A stretch of 64,000 bases of DNA from Litoreibacter halocynthiae (GTDB taxonomy: Bacteria; Pseudomonadota; Alphaproteobacteria; Rhodobacterales; Rhodobacteraceae), in the NCBI RefSeq assembly GCF_004365635.1, contig NZ_SOBH01000002.1, forward strand, positions 682,001-746,000, in the 5' to 3' direction. Positions 20,825 through 30,402 of the stretch are shown piece by piece. The position numbers and the translations under genes were made by a program. A model generated the notes under the pieces. It searched no databases, was not told the DNA's origin, and saw only the letters and a list, made by a program, of their open reading frames with translations. How positions within the stretch are numbered: position 1 is the first letter of the stretch; every line of letters begins with the position of its first letter.

Positions 20825-21985
20825 TCAGCTCTGGGCGCGCGTCAGGGCCTGCTCAAGATCATAGATCAGATCATCAGCGTCCTCGATGCCGATCGACAGG
20901 CGCAGCAAACGCGGATGCACCGGAAAACCCTCTCCCGATACGGTCTTGCGATGCTCGATCAGGCTCTCGACGCCACCCAGCGACGTCGCAGGGTAAAACA
21001 CCTCGCAAAATCGCGAAACATCAATTGCCGTTTGTTCGGAGCCATTCACGATGATCGACATCATCCCCCCAAACTGGCCGCCGGTTTGGCGCTTGGCAAC
21101 GTCGTGTCCGGGATCGGAGGGCAGTCCGGGATACAGGACCTTCTCGATATGCGGGTGGCCTTCGAAATGCTTCGCGACGGCCATCGCATTCTGGCAGGAC
21201 CGCTCCACCCGCAAGAACAGTGTGCGCATTCCCCGGATCAACAACCACGCATCGAAAGAGTGCAGGACGGTACCTTGCAGCTTGCGCACCATGCAGATGT
21301 CTTCCCAGAACTGGCCCGTTTGCCGCACGGACAGCACGCCAGCGGTGACGTCTGAATGACCGTTCAAATACTTGGTGGCGGAGTGGAATGAAATGTCTGC
21401 CCCGAACTCCAGTGCCCGCGTCAGGTTGGGTGGCGTGCCTGTACAATCCGTCAGCAGCTTCGCCCCTGCCCCATGCGCAATCTCCGCTGCGGCGGCGATG
21501 TCGGTGACCTCCCAGTCGGGGTTGTTGGGCGTCTCCACCCAAACCAACGCCGTTTCGTCCGGGCGCACCGCCTCTGCCAGCTCCTCAAGGTTGCCAGCGG
21601 CATAGGACGTCAGCTTGATACGGCCATTTGCCTCATATCTCTGAAGCTGCGCCAGAACGCCGTGATACATAACCTTCGGCGCGACGACATGCGCGCCGGT
21701 TGGTAAATGCTCGATAACAGCTGTGCAGGCCGACATGCCGGATGCAAAAAGCAGCGACTCGGCCGCACCCTCCAACTCAGCGATGACAGCTTCTGCCTGC
21801 GCGGTGGTTTGGCTGCCGTCACGGCGATACCAATACGGCTTACGAACTTCATAATTCTCGTCCCGCGCGTAAGTCGCCGTAGGCTGTATCGAGGGGATGA
21901 CGGCACCGGTCTCGGCCTCAACAAAGTGCAGCGCTTGCGCCACGCGGGTCGCAAGGGAGGGCGTTCGGTTGCTTTTATTGGTCAT
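20825..21985 (-). CDS. Cys/Met-metabolism PLP-dependent enzyme (cystathionine gamma-synthase-like)
   Basis: A 386-residue fold-type I PLP enzyme, started at the ATG giving MTNKSNRTPSLATRVA. The PLP lysine is Lys205 in SATKYLNGHSDV, the ring-binding Asp is Asp180, and GGVESLIEHR is the usual C-terminal motif. It differs from typical family members: the DNTF motif reads DCTG, and the phosphate-binding YSRxxNPT motif reads YRRDGSQTT. It may use another substrate, so naming it MetB, MetZ or MGL would overreach. It lies between secE and nusG in the same direction. Confidence 0.85.
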   Translation of the reverse strand: MTNKSNRTPSLATRVAQALHFVEAETGAVIPSIQPTATYARDENYEVRKPYWYRRDGSQTTAQAEAVIAELEGAAESLLFASGMSACTAVIEHLPTGAHVVAPKVMYHGVLAQLQRYEANGRIKLTSYAAGNLEELAEAVRPDETALVWVETPNNPDWEVTDIAAAAEIAHGAGAKLLTDCTGTPPNLTRALEFGADISFHSATKYLNGHSDVTAGVLSVRQTGQFWEDICMVRKLQGTVLHSFDAWLLIRGMRTLFLRVERSCQNAMAVAKHFEGHPHIEKVLYPGLPSDPGHDVAKRQTGGQFGGMMSIIVNGSEQTAIDVSRFCEVFYPATSLGGVESLIEHRKTVSGEGFPVHPRLLRLSIGIEDADDLIYDLEQALTRAQS

Positions 21986-22088
21986 TGTGGGCGTCGCCTC
22001 TGATAGAAAACTCAGGGGCAATCTGACGCGAAAACACAAGGCGCTGCCAGCGCTTTCTACAAAATACAGCAGAGGCGGTGGTGAAGGT

Positions 22089-22283
22089 CTAGAACAGGCC
22101 GAAGATAGCGTTCAGGCCGGTACGGATGCCAATATCCACGAACGAAAAGAAGATCGCGGTGATTGTTGCCATAATAAACACCATGACGGTCGTCAGCATT
22201 ACTTCGCGACGGGTCGGCCAAACGATCTTTGAGACCTCGCCGCGGACCTGCTGGATAAACTGTGCTGGATTCGTGCGTGCCAT
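22089..22283 (-). CDS. secE: Sec translocase subunit SecE
   Basis: A 64-residue SecE of the short alphaproteobacterial form, started at the ATG giving MARTNPAQFIQQVRGE; the frame is open 14 codons more upstream. The conserved amphipathic helix with KIVWPTRREV (about 19-28) precedes one membrane helix. It stabilises SecY in the SecYEG channel. Its neighbours are an alpha/beta hydrolase upstream and a PLP enzyme downstream, instead of the usual tRNA-Trp and nusG. Confidence 0.95.
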   Translation of the reverse strand: MARTNPAQFIQQVRGEVSKIVWPTRREVMLTTVMVFIMATITAIFFSFVDIGIRTGLNAIFGLF

Positions 22284-22355
22284 GATCGGACCCTTGGTTG
22301 TGTTCAGTGGGTCAGTTACGTCCACTTGACCCGCTTTGCAAGAGGGCTGCCAGTT

Positions 22356-23141
22356 TTAGTCATCCTCGCGCAGCCGTGCGAACTGGTCGATCACCATCTG
22401 CATATAGGGCGTCCCGTCGGGATGCGTGCCATCTAACACTTCGTCGACCTGAGACACATGACCTTTAACTTTGGTGTCAATCAACGTCAGTGGCGCGCCG
22501 ACTTGTTCCGCACGTGCAGCACCCAACTGAGCATTGCCGATATTAATAATCCTGTCGTTTGGGCCATGAAACATCAGACAGGGTGGCCCATCCGCCTCCA
22601 GTCGCCAAGGTTGAACAACCGCAGAGCTTATAGCGACCACAGCATCCGGGCGTGATACCCGCCGCACCCAGGGCATTGGCGGATAGGCCAAAGCCAAGCC
22701 GGCGATTCCACCAGCGGAAATTCCCAACACTCCAAGTTTTCGGGACGCGATACCCAGACGTTCGCCTTCGACCCAAAGGTACTCGATCGCGTTGGACATA
22801 TCTTCCATCGCAGCGATGAATGCCGCCCCGTAGAGGTTGGGCGACATGTCCAGCCCCACCTTTTCGGATCGGGCCACTTGAGCCTGAATATGCTCCACAT
22901 CCTCATCGGAGAACGCATCCAGATCAGTTCGCAGGCGATAACTCATGGAGGCCATCGCGAAACCCGCATCCGTCAGTTTTTGGGCGAAGTGGCCCGTTTC
23001 GACATGCGCGCGGTGTCCACGGCGAAAGCCTCCCCCGTGCGCGTATATCACACAGGCATCAGCGGTCAGGGTATCAGGAAGGTAGAGGTCAAGCTCGAGC
23101 TTATGACGAGGATCGTACACAATGTCGGAGACACATTTCAT
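22356..23141 (-). CDS. alpha/beta hydrolase (HSL/esterase-like)
   Basis: A 261-residue hydrolase. The oxyanion motif HGGGF is at 35-39, the nucleophile elbow GISAGG gives Ser142, the acid is probably Asp196 in HGPNDRI and the base His228 in KGHVSQ, so the catalytic triad is complete. This is the hormone-sensitive-lipase / carboxylesterase pattern. No signal peptide is present, so it should act in the cytoplasm. The substrate is unknown. It lies 36 nt downstream of tRNA-Trp and 72 nt upstream of secE, on the same strand. Confidence 0.85.
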   Translation of the reverse strand: MKCVSDIVYDPRHKLELDLYLPDTLTADACVIYAHGGGFRRGHRAHVETGHFAQKLTDAGFAMASMSYRLRTDLDAFSDEDVEHIQAQVARSEKVGLDMSPNLYGAAFIAAMEDMSNAIEYLWVEGERLGIASRKLGVLGISAGGIAGLALAYPPMPWVRRVSRPDAVVAISSAVVQPWRLEADGPPCLMFHGPNDRIINIGNAQLGAARAEQVGAPLTLIDTKVKGHVSQVDEVLDGTHPDGTPYMQMVIDQFARLREDD

Positions 23142-23177
23142 GGTGGCCGACGTGACCTCTTACTCAAAAAATATCAA

Positions 23178-23253
23178 TGGCAGGGGATGAGAGACTCGAA
23201 CTCACGACCCTCGGTTTTGGAGACCGATGCTCTACCAACTGAGCTAATCCCCT
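23178..23253 (-). tRNA. trnW: tRNA-Trp (anticodon CCA)
   Basis: Minus-strand cloverleaf with a perfect 7-bp acceptor stem AGGGGAT / ATCCCCT, D-loop AGCTCAGTTGGTAGAGC, anticodon loop CTCCAAA and T-arm GTTCGAGTC. The 3' CCA is encoded (23178-23180). tRNA-Trp ahead of secE-nusG is a classical arrangement, here interrupted by a hydrolase gene. Confidence 0.97.
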
Positions 23254-23268
23254 GCACTTAATGGTGAG

Positions 23269-23297
23269 GTGTTAATAAAGCAGAGGTGGCTTTGCAA
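23269..23297 (-). promoter_or_regulatory. candidate tRNA-Trp promoter
   Basis: Minus strand TTGCAA (23292-23297) and TAACAC (23269-23274) with a 17-bp spacer. The start would lie about 8 nt before the mature tRNA 5' end. It may also serve the hydrolase and secE. Confidence 0.55.
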
Positions 23298-23375
23298 GGG
23301 ATCATCTGCTCCAAAAAGTTAAAATTGAGTTCCTGCCCACCAAACTCGCGAGCGGTCTGGCAGAAAAGCAACGCC

Positions 23376-23537
23376 TTACTGACGCGGCAGGCCGGACAGT
23401 ATGGATACCAATGCATCGAGCTGCGCTTCAGACAACGTCTCCAATCCTGTCTGGACGGATTGGTCGGTGGAATCAGCGATTGCGGGGCCAGCAAGAAGGC
23501 CAAGCACCACGCCAAAAGACAGTATTACATTTTTCAT
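23376..23537 (-). CDS. 53-residue exported small protein
   Basis: A very short gene starting MKNVILSFGVVLGLLAGPAIA, which is a textbook signal peptide with cleavage after AIA. The mature product is only about 32 residues and contains ETLSEAQLDALVSIL, a likely amphipathic helix, and ends in PRQ. An AAGGA ribosome-binding site sits 9 nt before the ATG, which supports a real gene. No family is recognised. It lies about 120 nt upstream of tRNA-Trp, behind an unusually AT-rich control region with an inverted repeat. Confidence 0.7.
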   Translation of the reverse strand: MKNVILSFGVVLGLLAGPAIADSTDQSVQTGLETLSEAQLDALVSILSGLPRQ

Positions 23538-23692
23538 TGCTTGCAGTCCTTGCGACGATCACTCGAAGCCCTTCGAGCACGGGTCGAACCACACGGGCTC
23601 GACACCGCTCTATTTGGCCATTTGAATCGCATTTAACAGACACGAACCTGTCACCGTCGATCACGCCAGCGTGGTTTAGTTGCAAAAGCTAC

Positions 23693-23717
23693 ATAAGTAT
23701 TTGTTTTACTTATTATA
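23693..23717 (-). promoter_or_regulatory. AT-rich operator-like inverted repeat with a -10 box
   Basis: A perfect 7-bp inverted repeat ATAAGTA / TACTTAT with a 7-nt spacer (23693-23713) overlaps a minus-strand TATAAT (23712-23717). No good -35 box is found at the right distance, which suggests activator dependence. It lies about 155 nt upstream of the small exported protein. The rest of 23538-23809 shows no gene. Confidence 0.4.
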
Positions 23718-23809
23718 TTTGAAATCATTCCAATCCGCACAGCTCCTGTGCAGGAAAGCCCGATCCCGCAGGCGCGCTTGATAATGGTCGCCAAACTGCC
23801 CGGCCCCGC

Positions 23810-24466
23810 TCATGACCACGGCGCCGCAAGCCTCAGGGCATCCAGATCTGCTCCGCAAATGGCGGATTCATGGTCTACAATCCGGTCTATGGGCCAGTCC
23901 CACCATGCGACCTTCAGCAATTCTGACACTGTCGGAGCATCAAACCGCATCCGGACCAGTCGCGCAGGATTGCCTGCATAGATCGCATAGTCCGGCACCT
24001 CGCCCGCCACGACACTCCCCGCGCCGATAATCGCGCCGGAGCCAATACGCGCGCCCGGCAATATCCGCGCACCCTGCCCGATCCAGACGTCATTCCCGAC
24101 CACCGTATCCGGCCCGGGCGCAGGCATCGAAGGCCGCCCCTCCCTATCGCCTCCGAACACGGCGAACGGAAAGCTGGAGAACCCGTCATGACGGTGGTTG
24201 GCGGACGACGTGATAAACATCACCCCATCCGCGATCTGGCAAAACTTTCCGATCACCAGCTTCTCTGGCGAAAAGTCGTAAAGATACGGCGCAAGATGGG
24301 CTGCCCAATCGTCAGGCGGCGTGTGGGCGCTGGCGTAGGTGTAGTCGCCCACCATAAAACGCGGGTGCTCCAATACGGGCTTCAGGAACACCGTTCCCGA
24401 ATGCGCAGAGCCGTCCGGCAAGACAATCGGAAACGGCGTCGAAGGTGCAGGAAATTTGTCGGACAT
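23810..24466 (-). CDS. CatB/Vat-type hexapeptide-repeat acetyltransferase
   Basis: A 218-residue left-handed beta-helix acyltransferase. Isoleucine-patch hexapeptides run through about 70-85 and 120-155 (VVGNDVWIGQGARILPG, GSGAIIGAGSVV), and ANHRHDGFSSFPF holds the His expected of the xenobiotic acetyltransferase group. It probably acetylates a hydroxyl group with acetyl-CoA; chloramphenicol or streptogramin activity cannot be concluded, since chromosomal relatives often have other substrates. It stands alone between tuf copy 2 and the small exported-protein gene. Confidence 0.85.
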   Translation of the reverse strand: MSDKFPAPSTPFPIVLPDGSAHSGTVFLKPVLEHPRFMVGDYTYASAHTPPDDWAAHLAPYLYDFSPEKLVIGKFCQIADGVMFITSSANHRHDGFSSFPFAVFGGDREGRPSMPAPGPDTVVGNDVWIGQGARILPGARIGSGAIIGAGSVVAGEVPDYAIYAGNPARLVRMRFDAPTVSELLKVAWWDWPIDRIVDHESAICGADLDALRLAAPWS

Positions 24467-24593
24467 AAAAACGGCCTTTGTGGGTCTGGATTAAACTTTA
24501 AACCAGATCGCAGCTCTGCCCGCCACCCTGCCATACGTTTTGCCGACACTTTGCCGACGCCTTGCAGACCGCTATTTTTCGGCCCCTTCAAGG

Positions 24594-24620
24594 AAAAAGG
24601 CCGCCCCCTTCGGAGCGGCC
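24594..24620 (-). terminator. intrinsic terminator of tuf copy 2
   Basis: Minus-strand GC hairpin GGCCGCTC / GGGCGGCC (24599-24620) followed by TTTTT (24594-24598). It resembles the terminator of tuf copy 1 but is not identical. Confidence 0.85.
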
Positions 24621-24654
24621 TTTTCTATTCAGTAACACCCGAGTGGGTGACAGA

Positions 24655-25830
24655 TTAATCTGTAATCTTCGACACAACACCAGCGCCAACAGTCCGGCCA
24701 CCCTCACGGATAGCGAAGCGGAGGCCTTGCTCCATGGCGATCGGCGCGATCAGCTCGACGTCGAACTTCAGGTTGTCGCCTGGCATAACCATTTCCGTGC
24801 CTGCTGGCAGGTTAACAGTGCCCGTGACGTCCGTTGTGCGGAAGTAGAACTGCGGACGGTAGTTCGCGAAGAACGGCGTGTGACGGCCACCCTCTTCTTT
24901 GGTGAGGATGTAGGCCTCGGCCTCGAACTTGGTGTGTGGTGTCACCGAGCCCGGCTTGACCAGAACCTGACCACGCTCAACGCCGTCACGGTCGATGCCG
25001 CGCAGCAGGACGCCGACGTTGTCGCCAGCTTCACCGCGATCCAGCAGTTTGCGGAACATTTCAACACCGGTACAGGTGGTTTTTGTGGTGTCACGGATGC
25101 CCACGATGGACAGCTCGTCACCAACGTTAACCACACCGCGCTCGATACGGCCGGTCACAACCGTGCCGCGACCGGAGATCGAGAACACGTCCTCGATTGG
25201 CAGCAGGAACGGCTGGTCAACAGCGCGCTCTGGTGTCGGGATGTATTCGTCAACAGCGGCCATCAGCTTGCGGATGGAATCCTCGCCGATTGCTTCGTCG
25301 CGGCCTTCCATAGCGGCCAGAGCCGAGCCCGGGATCACTGGAATATCGTCGCCAGGATAGTCGTAGGAAGACAGCAGCTCGCGGATTTCCATTTCAACCA
25401 GCTCGAGCAGCTCGTCGTCATCCACTTGGTCAACTTTGTTCATGTAAACGACCATCTTCGGGATACCAACCTGGCGGCCCAGCAGGATGTGCTCGCGGGT
25501 TTGTGGCATCGGGCCGTCAGCCGCGTTCACAACCAGGATCGCGCCGTCCATTTGGGCAGCACCGGTGATCATGTTTTTGACGTAGTCGGCGTGGCCGGGG
25601 CAGTCAACGTGGGCGTAGTGGCGGTTTTCGGTCTCGTACTCGACGTGAGCGGTCGAGATCGTGATGCCACGGGCTTTTTCTTCGGGCGCGCCGTCGATTT
25701 GGTCATACGCTTGGAAATCGCCGAAATACTTCGTGATTGCGGCTGTCAGCGTGGTTTTGCCGTGGTCAACGTGGCCGATTGTGCCGATGTTGACGTGTGG
25801 TTTAGAGCGTTCAAACTTTTCCTTAGCCAT
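24655..25830 (-). CDS. tuf: translation elongation factor Tu, copy 2
   Basis: Second EF-Tu gene, 391 residues, identical in protein to the copy at 1347-2522 apart from the last residue (Asp instead of Glu). All G motifs are intact. DNA identity is complete or nearly so over long internal stretches, with synonymous differences gathered in the last 190 bp and a short block near the start. It stands upstream of the tRNA-Trp/secE cluster, where many proteobacteria carry tufB. It has its own terminator and is a single-gene unit. Confidence 0.98.
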   Translation of the reverse strand: MAKEKFERSKPHVNIGTIGHVDHGKTTLTAAITKYFGDFQAYDQIDGAPEEKARGITISTAHVEYETENRHYAHVDCPGHADYVKNMITGAAQMDGAILVVNAADGPMPQTREHILLGRQVGIPKMVVYMNKVDQVDDDELLELVEMEIRELLSSYDYPGDDIPVIPGSALAAMEGRDEAIGEDSIRKLMAAVDEYIPTPERAVDQPFLLPIEDVFSISGRGTVVTGRIERGVVNVGDELSIVGIRDTTKTTCTGVEMFRKLLDRGEAGDNVGVLLRGIDRDGVERGQVLVKPGSVTPHTKFEAEAYILTKEEGGRHTPFFANYRPQFYFRTTDVTGTVNLPAGTEMVMPGDNLKFDVELIAPIAMEQGLRFAIREGGRTVGAGVVSKITD

Positions 25831-25918
25831 AGCGTTAGGCGCCTCAAAATTAGGGGGCCCGCCAGGACCCGTTTCACTTCGCGCGCTACCTATGCAGGAT
25901 CACAAGAAAAATCAAGCG

Positions 25919-26578
25919 TCAGTTGGCCGAGGGGTCAACAACTGTTGGCGCTGCGGCATCAGGATCAGCCGCGGCATCGGCTTTCGCCTTCTCAGCCAGC
26001 GCCGCAAGGTCGTCTTTGGCTGATGCTTCTTTAGCTTTTGCATCCACGTCTTGGCCGAACAAATCTCCATTCGCGACCAGCCACCGCTCAACGGCTTTAG
26101 CAAATTGTGCTGCCAGATTTTGCATCTGCTGTTCGGTTGAGTTGAAGAAACCGGATCCGATAAAAGTCTCGCCATCCAGCTGTTCTAAAACGAGAATTTG
26201 CTTGGATCTCTCTTCTAGTCGGGTCTTGGTCGCGCTGTCCCAGATATGAACCGTGGCACTCATCGCTGACCGGGGCGCCAAGGCAAGCCGTCCACCCTTT
26301 GTGGCCAGAATATATCCGTCGAGGCTGTAGCTGATATGATAGAGCTTCTCGCCTTCGTACCGCCGAAAACGCTTGTCGATGGCGGCTTCCAGCACTTTCT
26401 CCCAGTCTTCGGCAGAGGCCGAACGGGACACACCCATCTTACTGGCCTTGTCGGTTACCGCGACATTCAGGTCCAACTTGAAGTCGCCAAGTGGGGGCTG
26501 GTCCTCGGTATCAGGGTTCGGCACCGCACAGGCAGCCAAAACGAATACAGCGGTCAAAGCAGGAAGAATGGCGCGCAT
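25919..26578 (-). CDS. outer-membrane-type lipoprotein of unknown function
   Basis: A 219-residue product. The start is the ATG giving MRAILPALTAVF, ten nt after an AAGGA; a longer open frame exists upstream. A lipobox VLAAC marks lipid attachment at Cys17. The middle resembles a compact alpha/beta domain (YHISYSLDGYILATKGGRLAL), and the C-terminal 40 residues are an Ala/Asp/Lys-rich tail. I do not recognise the family. The gene is divergent from a cytochrome P450 gene 107 bp away and could share its control region. Confidence 0.75.
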   Translation of the reverse strand: MRAILPALTAVFVLAACAVPNPDTEDQPPLGDFKLDLNVAVTDKASKMGVSRSASAEDWEKVLEAAIDKRFRRYEGEKLYHISYSLDGYILATKGGRLALAPRSAMSATVHIWDSATKTRLEERSKQILVLEQLDGETFIGSGFFNSTEQQMQNLAAQFAKAVERWLVANGDLFGQDVDAKAKEASAKDDLAALAEKAKADAAADPDAAAPTVVDPSAN

Positions 26579-26685
26579 GGATCGGGTTTCCTTCAAGTCT
26601 TGTTCAGCTTGGATACCTGAGCTGCCCCAAGGGTGCAATCATACGCCGCGTTGCCGTGGCGCGAAGACCGCATATATTGTGAGGT

Positions 26686-28047
26686 ATGAAAGACAACACC
26701 AGCACTTATCCGCCCCGCGTGAAGCTTGTCACTGAAAAGTGGGGCATTCTACAATCCCTACGCGCAGCACAACGCAACCTGATCGAAATCATCCCCGAAA
26801 TCGCGCTGCATCAGCCGATTGTGACGGGCAAGATGGGCAAACCATGGCACATGGTGATGGATCCTGACGCCATTCGCCAGATATTGCGCGACCGGCTTGA
26901 TGACTACCCCAAATCCGATGTCACCAAAAACATCCTGCGCCCCGCAATTGGCGACAGTCTATTCGTTGCCGAGGGGGCCCATTGGCGCTGGCAGCGACGT
27001 GCTGCGGCTCCGGTTTTCTCGCATCGTAACGTCGCCAACCTTGCCCCGATCATGAGTGCTGCGGCGGACCGGTCCTGCGCACGCATTGATGCCCATGTGG
27101 GTCGAGCCGCCGATATGTACGCAGAGATGGTGACTTCAACATTCGAAGTGATCTCGGATGTGACGTTCTCTGGTGATGAAGGTTTTGACCGCGCGGCCAT
27201 CCACAAGGCAATCGACGGATACATTGACAGCACTGCAAAGGTTTCACTGTTTGACGTACTGGGCCTGCCCACATGGGTTCCGCGCCCTGGTCGCTTGATG
27301 TCCTCGGGCGGCATGAAGACGATGAAATCCATGGCCGATGGCGTGATCAGCAACCGCAAGGCCAAGCCAGATGGAGAAGTGCCCGACCTTTTGGATTTGC
27401 TCATGGCGGGCGAAGATCCTGAGACCAAACGGTCGATGAACACCTCCGAGTTACGCGACAATCTTCTGACATTCATCGTCGCGGGGCACGAAACAACGGC
27501 GCTGACCTTGGCTTGGGCGCTTTACCTCTGCGCCTTCGACGAAAGTGTTCAGGATCGGGCGCGGGACGATGCGCAATCAGTTCTGCAAGGGCGCACAGCA
27601 ACGGAAGGTGACCTTAAAGACCTGCCTTACATACGGCAAATCATAGATGAAACGCTGCGGCTCTACCCGCCCGCTGCCTTCCTGTCTCGCACCGCGCAGG
27701 TGCAGGACGAACTGTGCGGGCGGCCAATCGCACCGGGTGATACGGTGATGCTGCCCGTTTATGCACTGCACAGGTCGCGGATGCTTTGGGATGATCCGGA
27801 TGCCTTTGATCCGGAGCGGTTCGCCAAGGGCAAGAAGGTCGACCGCTTCGCCTATCTGCCATTTGGCGACGGGCCACGCATCTGCATCGGAATGAGCTTT
27901 GCGGTACAAGAAGCGGTCATAATACTGGCCACAATCCTGTCGCGGTTCAAATTCACACGGGTGAAGGGCAAAGACCCCTACCCCGTTTTGATTCTGACAT
28001 TGCGACCTGAAGGCGGGGTATGGCTGAACGTCGAACGTGCCGATTAG
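26686..28047 (+). CDS. cytochrome P450
   Basis: A 453-residue soluble P450. The I-helix oxygen-activation motif AGHETT, the K-helix ETLRLYP motif and the haem loop FGDGPRICIG, with the thiolate ligand at Cys400, are all present. No ferredoxin or reductase gene is adjacent, so the redox partner must lie elsewhere. The substrate cannot be read from sequence; relatives in marine bacteria act on fatty acids, alkanes or terpenoids. It is a single gene, convergent with parC 15 bp downstream. Confidence 0.93.
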   Translation: MKDNTSTYPPRVKLVTEKWGILQSLRAAQRNLIEIIPEIALHQPIVTGKMGKPWHMVMDPDAIRQILRDRLDDYPKSDVTKNILRPAIGDSLFVAEGAHWRWQRRAAAPVFSHRNVANLAPIMSAAADRSCARIDAHVGRAADMYAEMVTSTFEVISDVTFSGDEGFDRAAIHKAIDGYIDSTAKVSLFDVLGLPTWVPRPGRLMSSGGMKTMKSMADGVISNRKAKPDGEVPDLLDLLMAGEDPETKRSMNTSELRDNLLTFIVAGHETTALTLAWALYLCAFDESVQDRARDDAQSVLQGRTATEGDLKDLPYIRQIIDETLRLYPPAAFLSRTAQVQDELCGRPIAPGDTVMLPVYALHRSRMLWDDPDAFDPERFAKGKKVDRFAYLPFGDGPRICIGMSFAVQEAVIILATILSRFKFTRVKGKDPYPVLILTLRPEGGVWLNVERAD

Positions 28048-28062
28048 GCCGCTGAAATCGCG

Positions 28063-30402
28063 TCAGTCAAACTTGTAGCTTTTCGGGAACCCGTAAGGGG
28101 GGCGCTTGCCGACACCGGCACGCTTGCCAAGCCACTCCGTCATGTCGGGCTCATGGCGAATTTTGCCGCCTCCCATGCCCCATGTCAGCCCATCGTCCCA
28201 CGCGAAGGTCGTGAGGTCGGACAAACCGCCGTCAAGCTCGAGTGAGCCTTGCTTGCCACGAGCCATGTTGTATTTTTGAAGCCGCACGCCTTTGCCACGG
28301 CCCATTTCAGGAAGCTCGGACGTTGGGAAGACCAAAAACTTGCCGTTCTGGCTGACGATGGCGACGTGATCACCGGTTACAGGTCGACAAACGACGGCGT
28401 GGGCATCCTTGACATTAAGCACCTGCTTGCCGCTGCGGGTCTGTGCAACAACGTCGTCTTCCGGCACCACAAAGCCATTGCCCTCAGAAGACGCGACCAG
28501 CAATTTGCGACCCGGCGCGTGGATGAACATATCGACAATTTCGGCTTCGTTGGGCAAGTCGACCATCAGACGCAACGGCTCGCCCATGCCACGCCCGCCA
28601 GGCAGATTGGCAGCGGACACGGTATAAAAACGACCGTTTGATCCGAAGACCAACAGCTTGTCGGTGGTTTCCGCGTGGAAAACAAAACGCCCCTCATCGC
28701 CATCCTTGAACTTCAGTTCACGGGTCAGATCGATATGGCCGGTCATTGCGCGGACCCAGCCCATCTTGGAGCAGACCACAGTGATCGGCTCGCGGTCGAT
28801 CATGGCTTCCAACGGCACGTCTGCGATCTCGGTGGCTTCAGCGAATTGCGTACGCCGCGCGCCACCTTCGCTATCCTTGCCAAACAGCTTGCGCACGTCA
28901 CGCAATTGCTCGGTGATCTTCTTCCACTGCAAATCGTCGCTATCGAGCAGGTCTTCTAGACCAGCGCGCTCGATCATCAATTCATCACGCTCGCGCTTCA
29001 ACTCCATCTCTTCGAGACGGCGCAAGCTACGCAGACGCATGTTGAGGATCGCGTCGGCTTGAACTTCGGTCAGCGACGGCTCGCCGGTGCGAGAGCTCGG
29101 GCCGACATAATCTTTCTCGTCCATCGCACGCGGATGGTCTTTGCCCCAATCCTCGAACATCAGTCCGGATTTGGGATCATCGTCATAACGGATGATATCA
29201 ATCACACGATCAAGGTTGAGGAAGGCGAGGATGAAGCCTTCCAAGACCTCTAAACGGTGGTCGATTTTTTCCAACCGGTGCTGCGAGCGGCGCTGCAACA
29301 CTTCGCGGCGGTGGTCGAGGAAGGCGCGCAGCACCTCTTTCAAAGAACATACCTTGGGCGTGCGCCCGTCGATCAACACGTTCATATTCAGCGAGAACCG
29401 CACTTCCAGATCGGAGTTGCGGAACATCATGCCCATCAGAACTTCAGGGTCGACATTCTTGGAGCGCGGTTCCAGCACAACGCGGATATCTTCGGCACTT
29501 TCGTCGCGGATATCGGCAAGGATCGGGACCTTCTTGGTCTGGATCACTTCAGCGATTTTCTCGATCAGCTTTGATTTTTGAACCTGATAGGGAATCTCGG
29601 TGACCACAATTTGCCAAAGACCACGGCCCAGATCCTCAACCTCCCACTTGGAGCGCAGACGGAAGGAGCCCCGCCCTGTGCGGTAGGCCTCAAGGATATT
29701 CTCGCGCGGCTCGACGATCGTGCCACCTGTCGGGAAGTCTGGCCCCGGCACATGTTCCAGCAAAGTCTCATCGCGGGCGTTCGGAGCTTTGATCAGGTGA
29801 ATACACCCGTTGATCAGCTCATCGATATTGTGGGGCGGAATATTGGTCGCCATGCCCACCGCGATCCCGCTGGAACCATTGGCGAGCAGGTTGGGGAAGG
29901 TCGCGGGCAAAACGGCAGGCTCTTCAAGCGTGCCATCGTAGTTGGGGCGATAATCAACCGCATCCTCGTTGAGGCCTTCGAGCAGGGCCTCAGCGGCAGC
30001 GGTCATGCGGGCTTCGGTATAGCGGGCTGCAGCGGGGTTATCACCGTCGATATTACCGAAGTTGCCTTGGCCGTCGACCAGCGGGTACCGGACGTTAAAT
30101 TCCTGCGCCAGGCGGGCCATTGCATCATAAATCGCAGCATCGCCGTGGGGGTGGTAGTTCCCCATCACGTCGCCGGAAATCTTTGCCGATTTACGGAAGC
30201 CACCATTGGAGGCGAGTTTGAGTTCACGCATCGCATACAGAATGCGGCGGTGTACCGGCTTCAATCCATCCCGCGCATCGGGCAGCGCGCGGTGCATAAT
30301 CGTCGACAACGCATAGGTCAGATAGCGGTCGCCAATCGCTTTGAGCAGCGGTTCGGCCAGTTCGGACGGCTCAATCTGGGGGGTGTCGGCATTGTCAGAC
30401 AT
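28063..30402 (-). CDS. parC: DNA topoisomerase IV subunit A
   Basis: A 779-residue ParC. The catalytic tyrosine is Tyr128 in AARYTEAR; the GyrA/ParC winged-helix and tower domains and a short C-terminal beta-pinwheel follow. Length fits ParC rather than GyrA. The quinolone-determining segment reads [10 protein letters not shown] at 84-93, with Ala and Asp where E. coli ParC has Ser80 and Glu84. parE is not in the window. It is convergent with the P450 gene and divergent from the SH3 protein gene. Confidence 0.93.
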   Translation of the reverse strand: MSDNADTPQIEPSELAEPLLKAIGDRYLTYALSTIMHRALPDARDGLKPVHRRILYAMRELKLASNGGFRKSAKISGDVMGNYHPHGDAAIYDAMARLAQEFNVRYPLVDGQGNFGNIDGDNPAAARYTEARMTAAAEALLEGLNEDAVDYRPNYDGTLEEPAVLPATFPNLLANGSSGIAVGMATNIPPHNIDELINGCIHLIKAPNARDETLLEHVPGPDFPTGGTIVEPRENILEAYRTGRGSFRLRSKWEVEDLGRGLWQIVVTEIPYQVQKSKLIEKIAEVIQTKKVPILADIRDESAEDIRVVLEPRSKNVDPEVLMGMMFRNSDLEVRFSLNMNVLIDGRTPKVCSLKEVLRAFLDHRREVLQRRSQHRLEKIDHRLEVLEGFILAFLNLDRVIDIIRYDDDPKSGLMFEDWGKDHPRAMDEKDYVGPSSRTGEPSLTEVQADAILNMRLRSLRRLEEMELKRERDELMIERAGLEDLLDSDDLQWKKITEQLRDVRKLFGKDSEGGARRTQFAEATEIADVPLEAMIDREPITVVCSKMGWVRAMTGHIDLTRELKFKDGDEGRFVFHAETTDKLLVFGSNGRFYTVSAANLPGGRGMGEPLRLMVDLPNEAEIVDMFIHAPGRKLLVASSEGNGFVVPEDDVVAQTRSGKQVLNVKDAHAVVCRPVTGDHVAIVSQNGKFLVFPTSELPEMGRGKGVRLQKYNMARGKQGSLELDGGLSDLTTFAWDDGLTWGMGGGKIRHEPDMTEWLGKRAGVGKRPPYGFPKSYKFD

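Noticed and set aside
23810-24466. Antibiotic-resistance gene (chloramphenicol or streptogramin acetyltransferase)
   Set aside because: Only family membership is supported; no mobile context and many chromosomal relatives have other roles.
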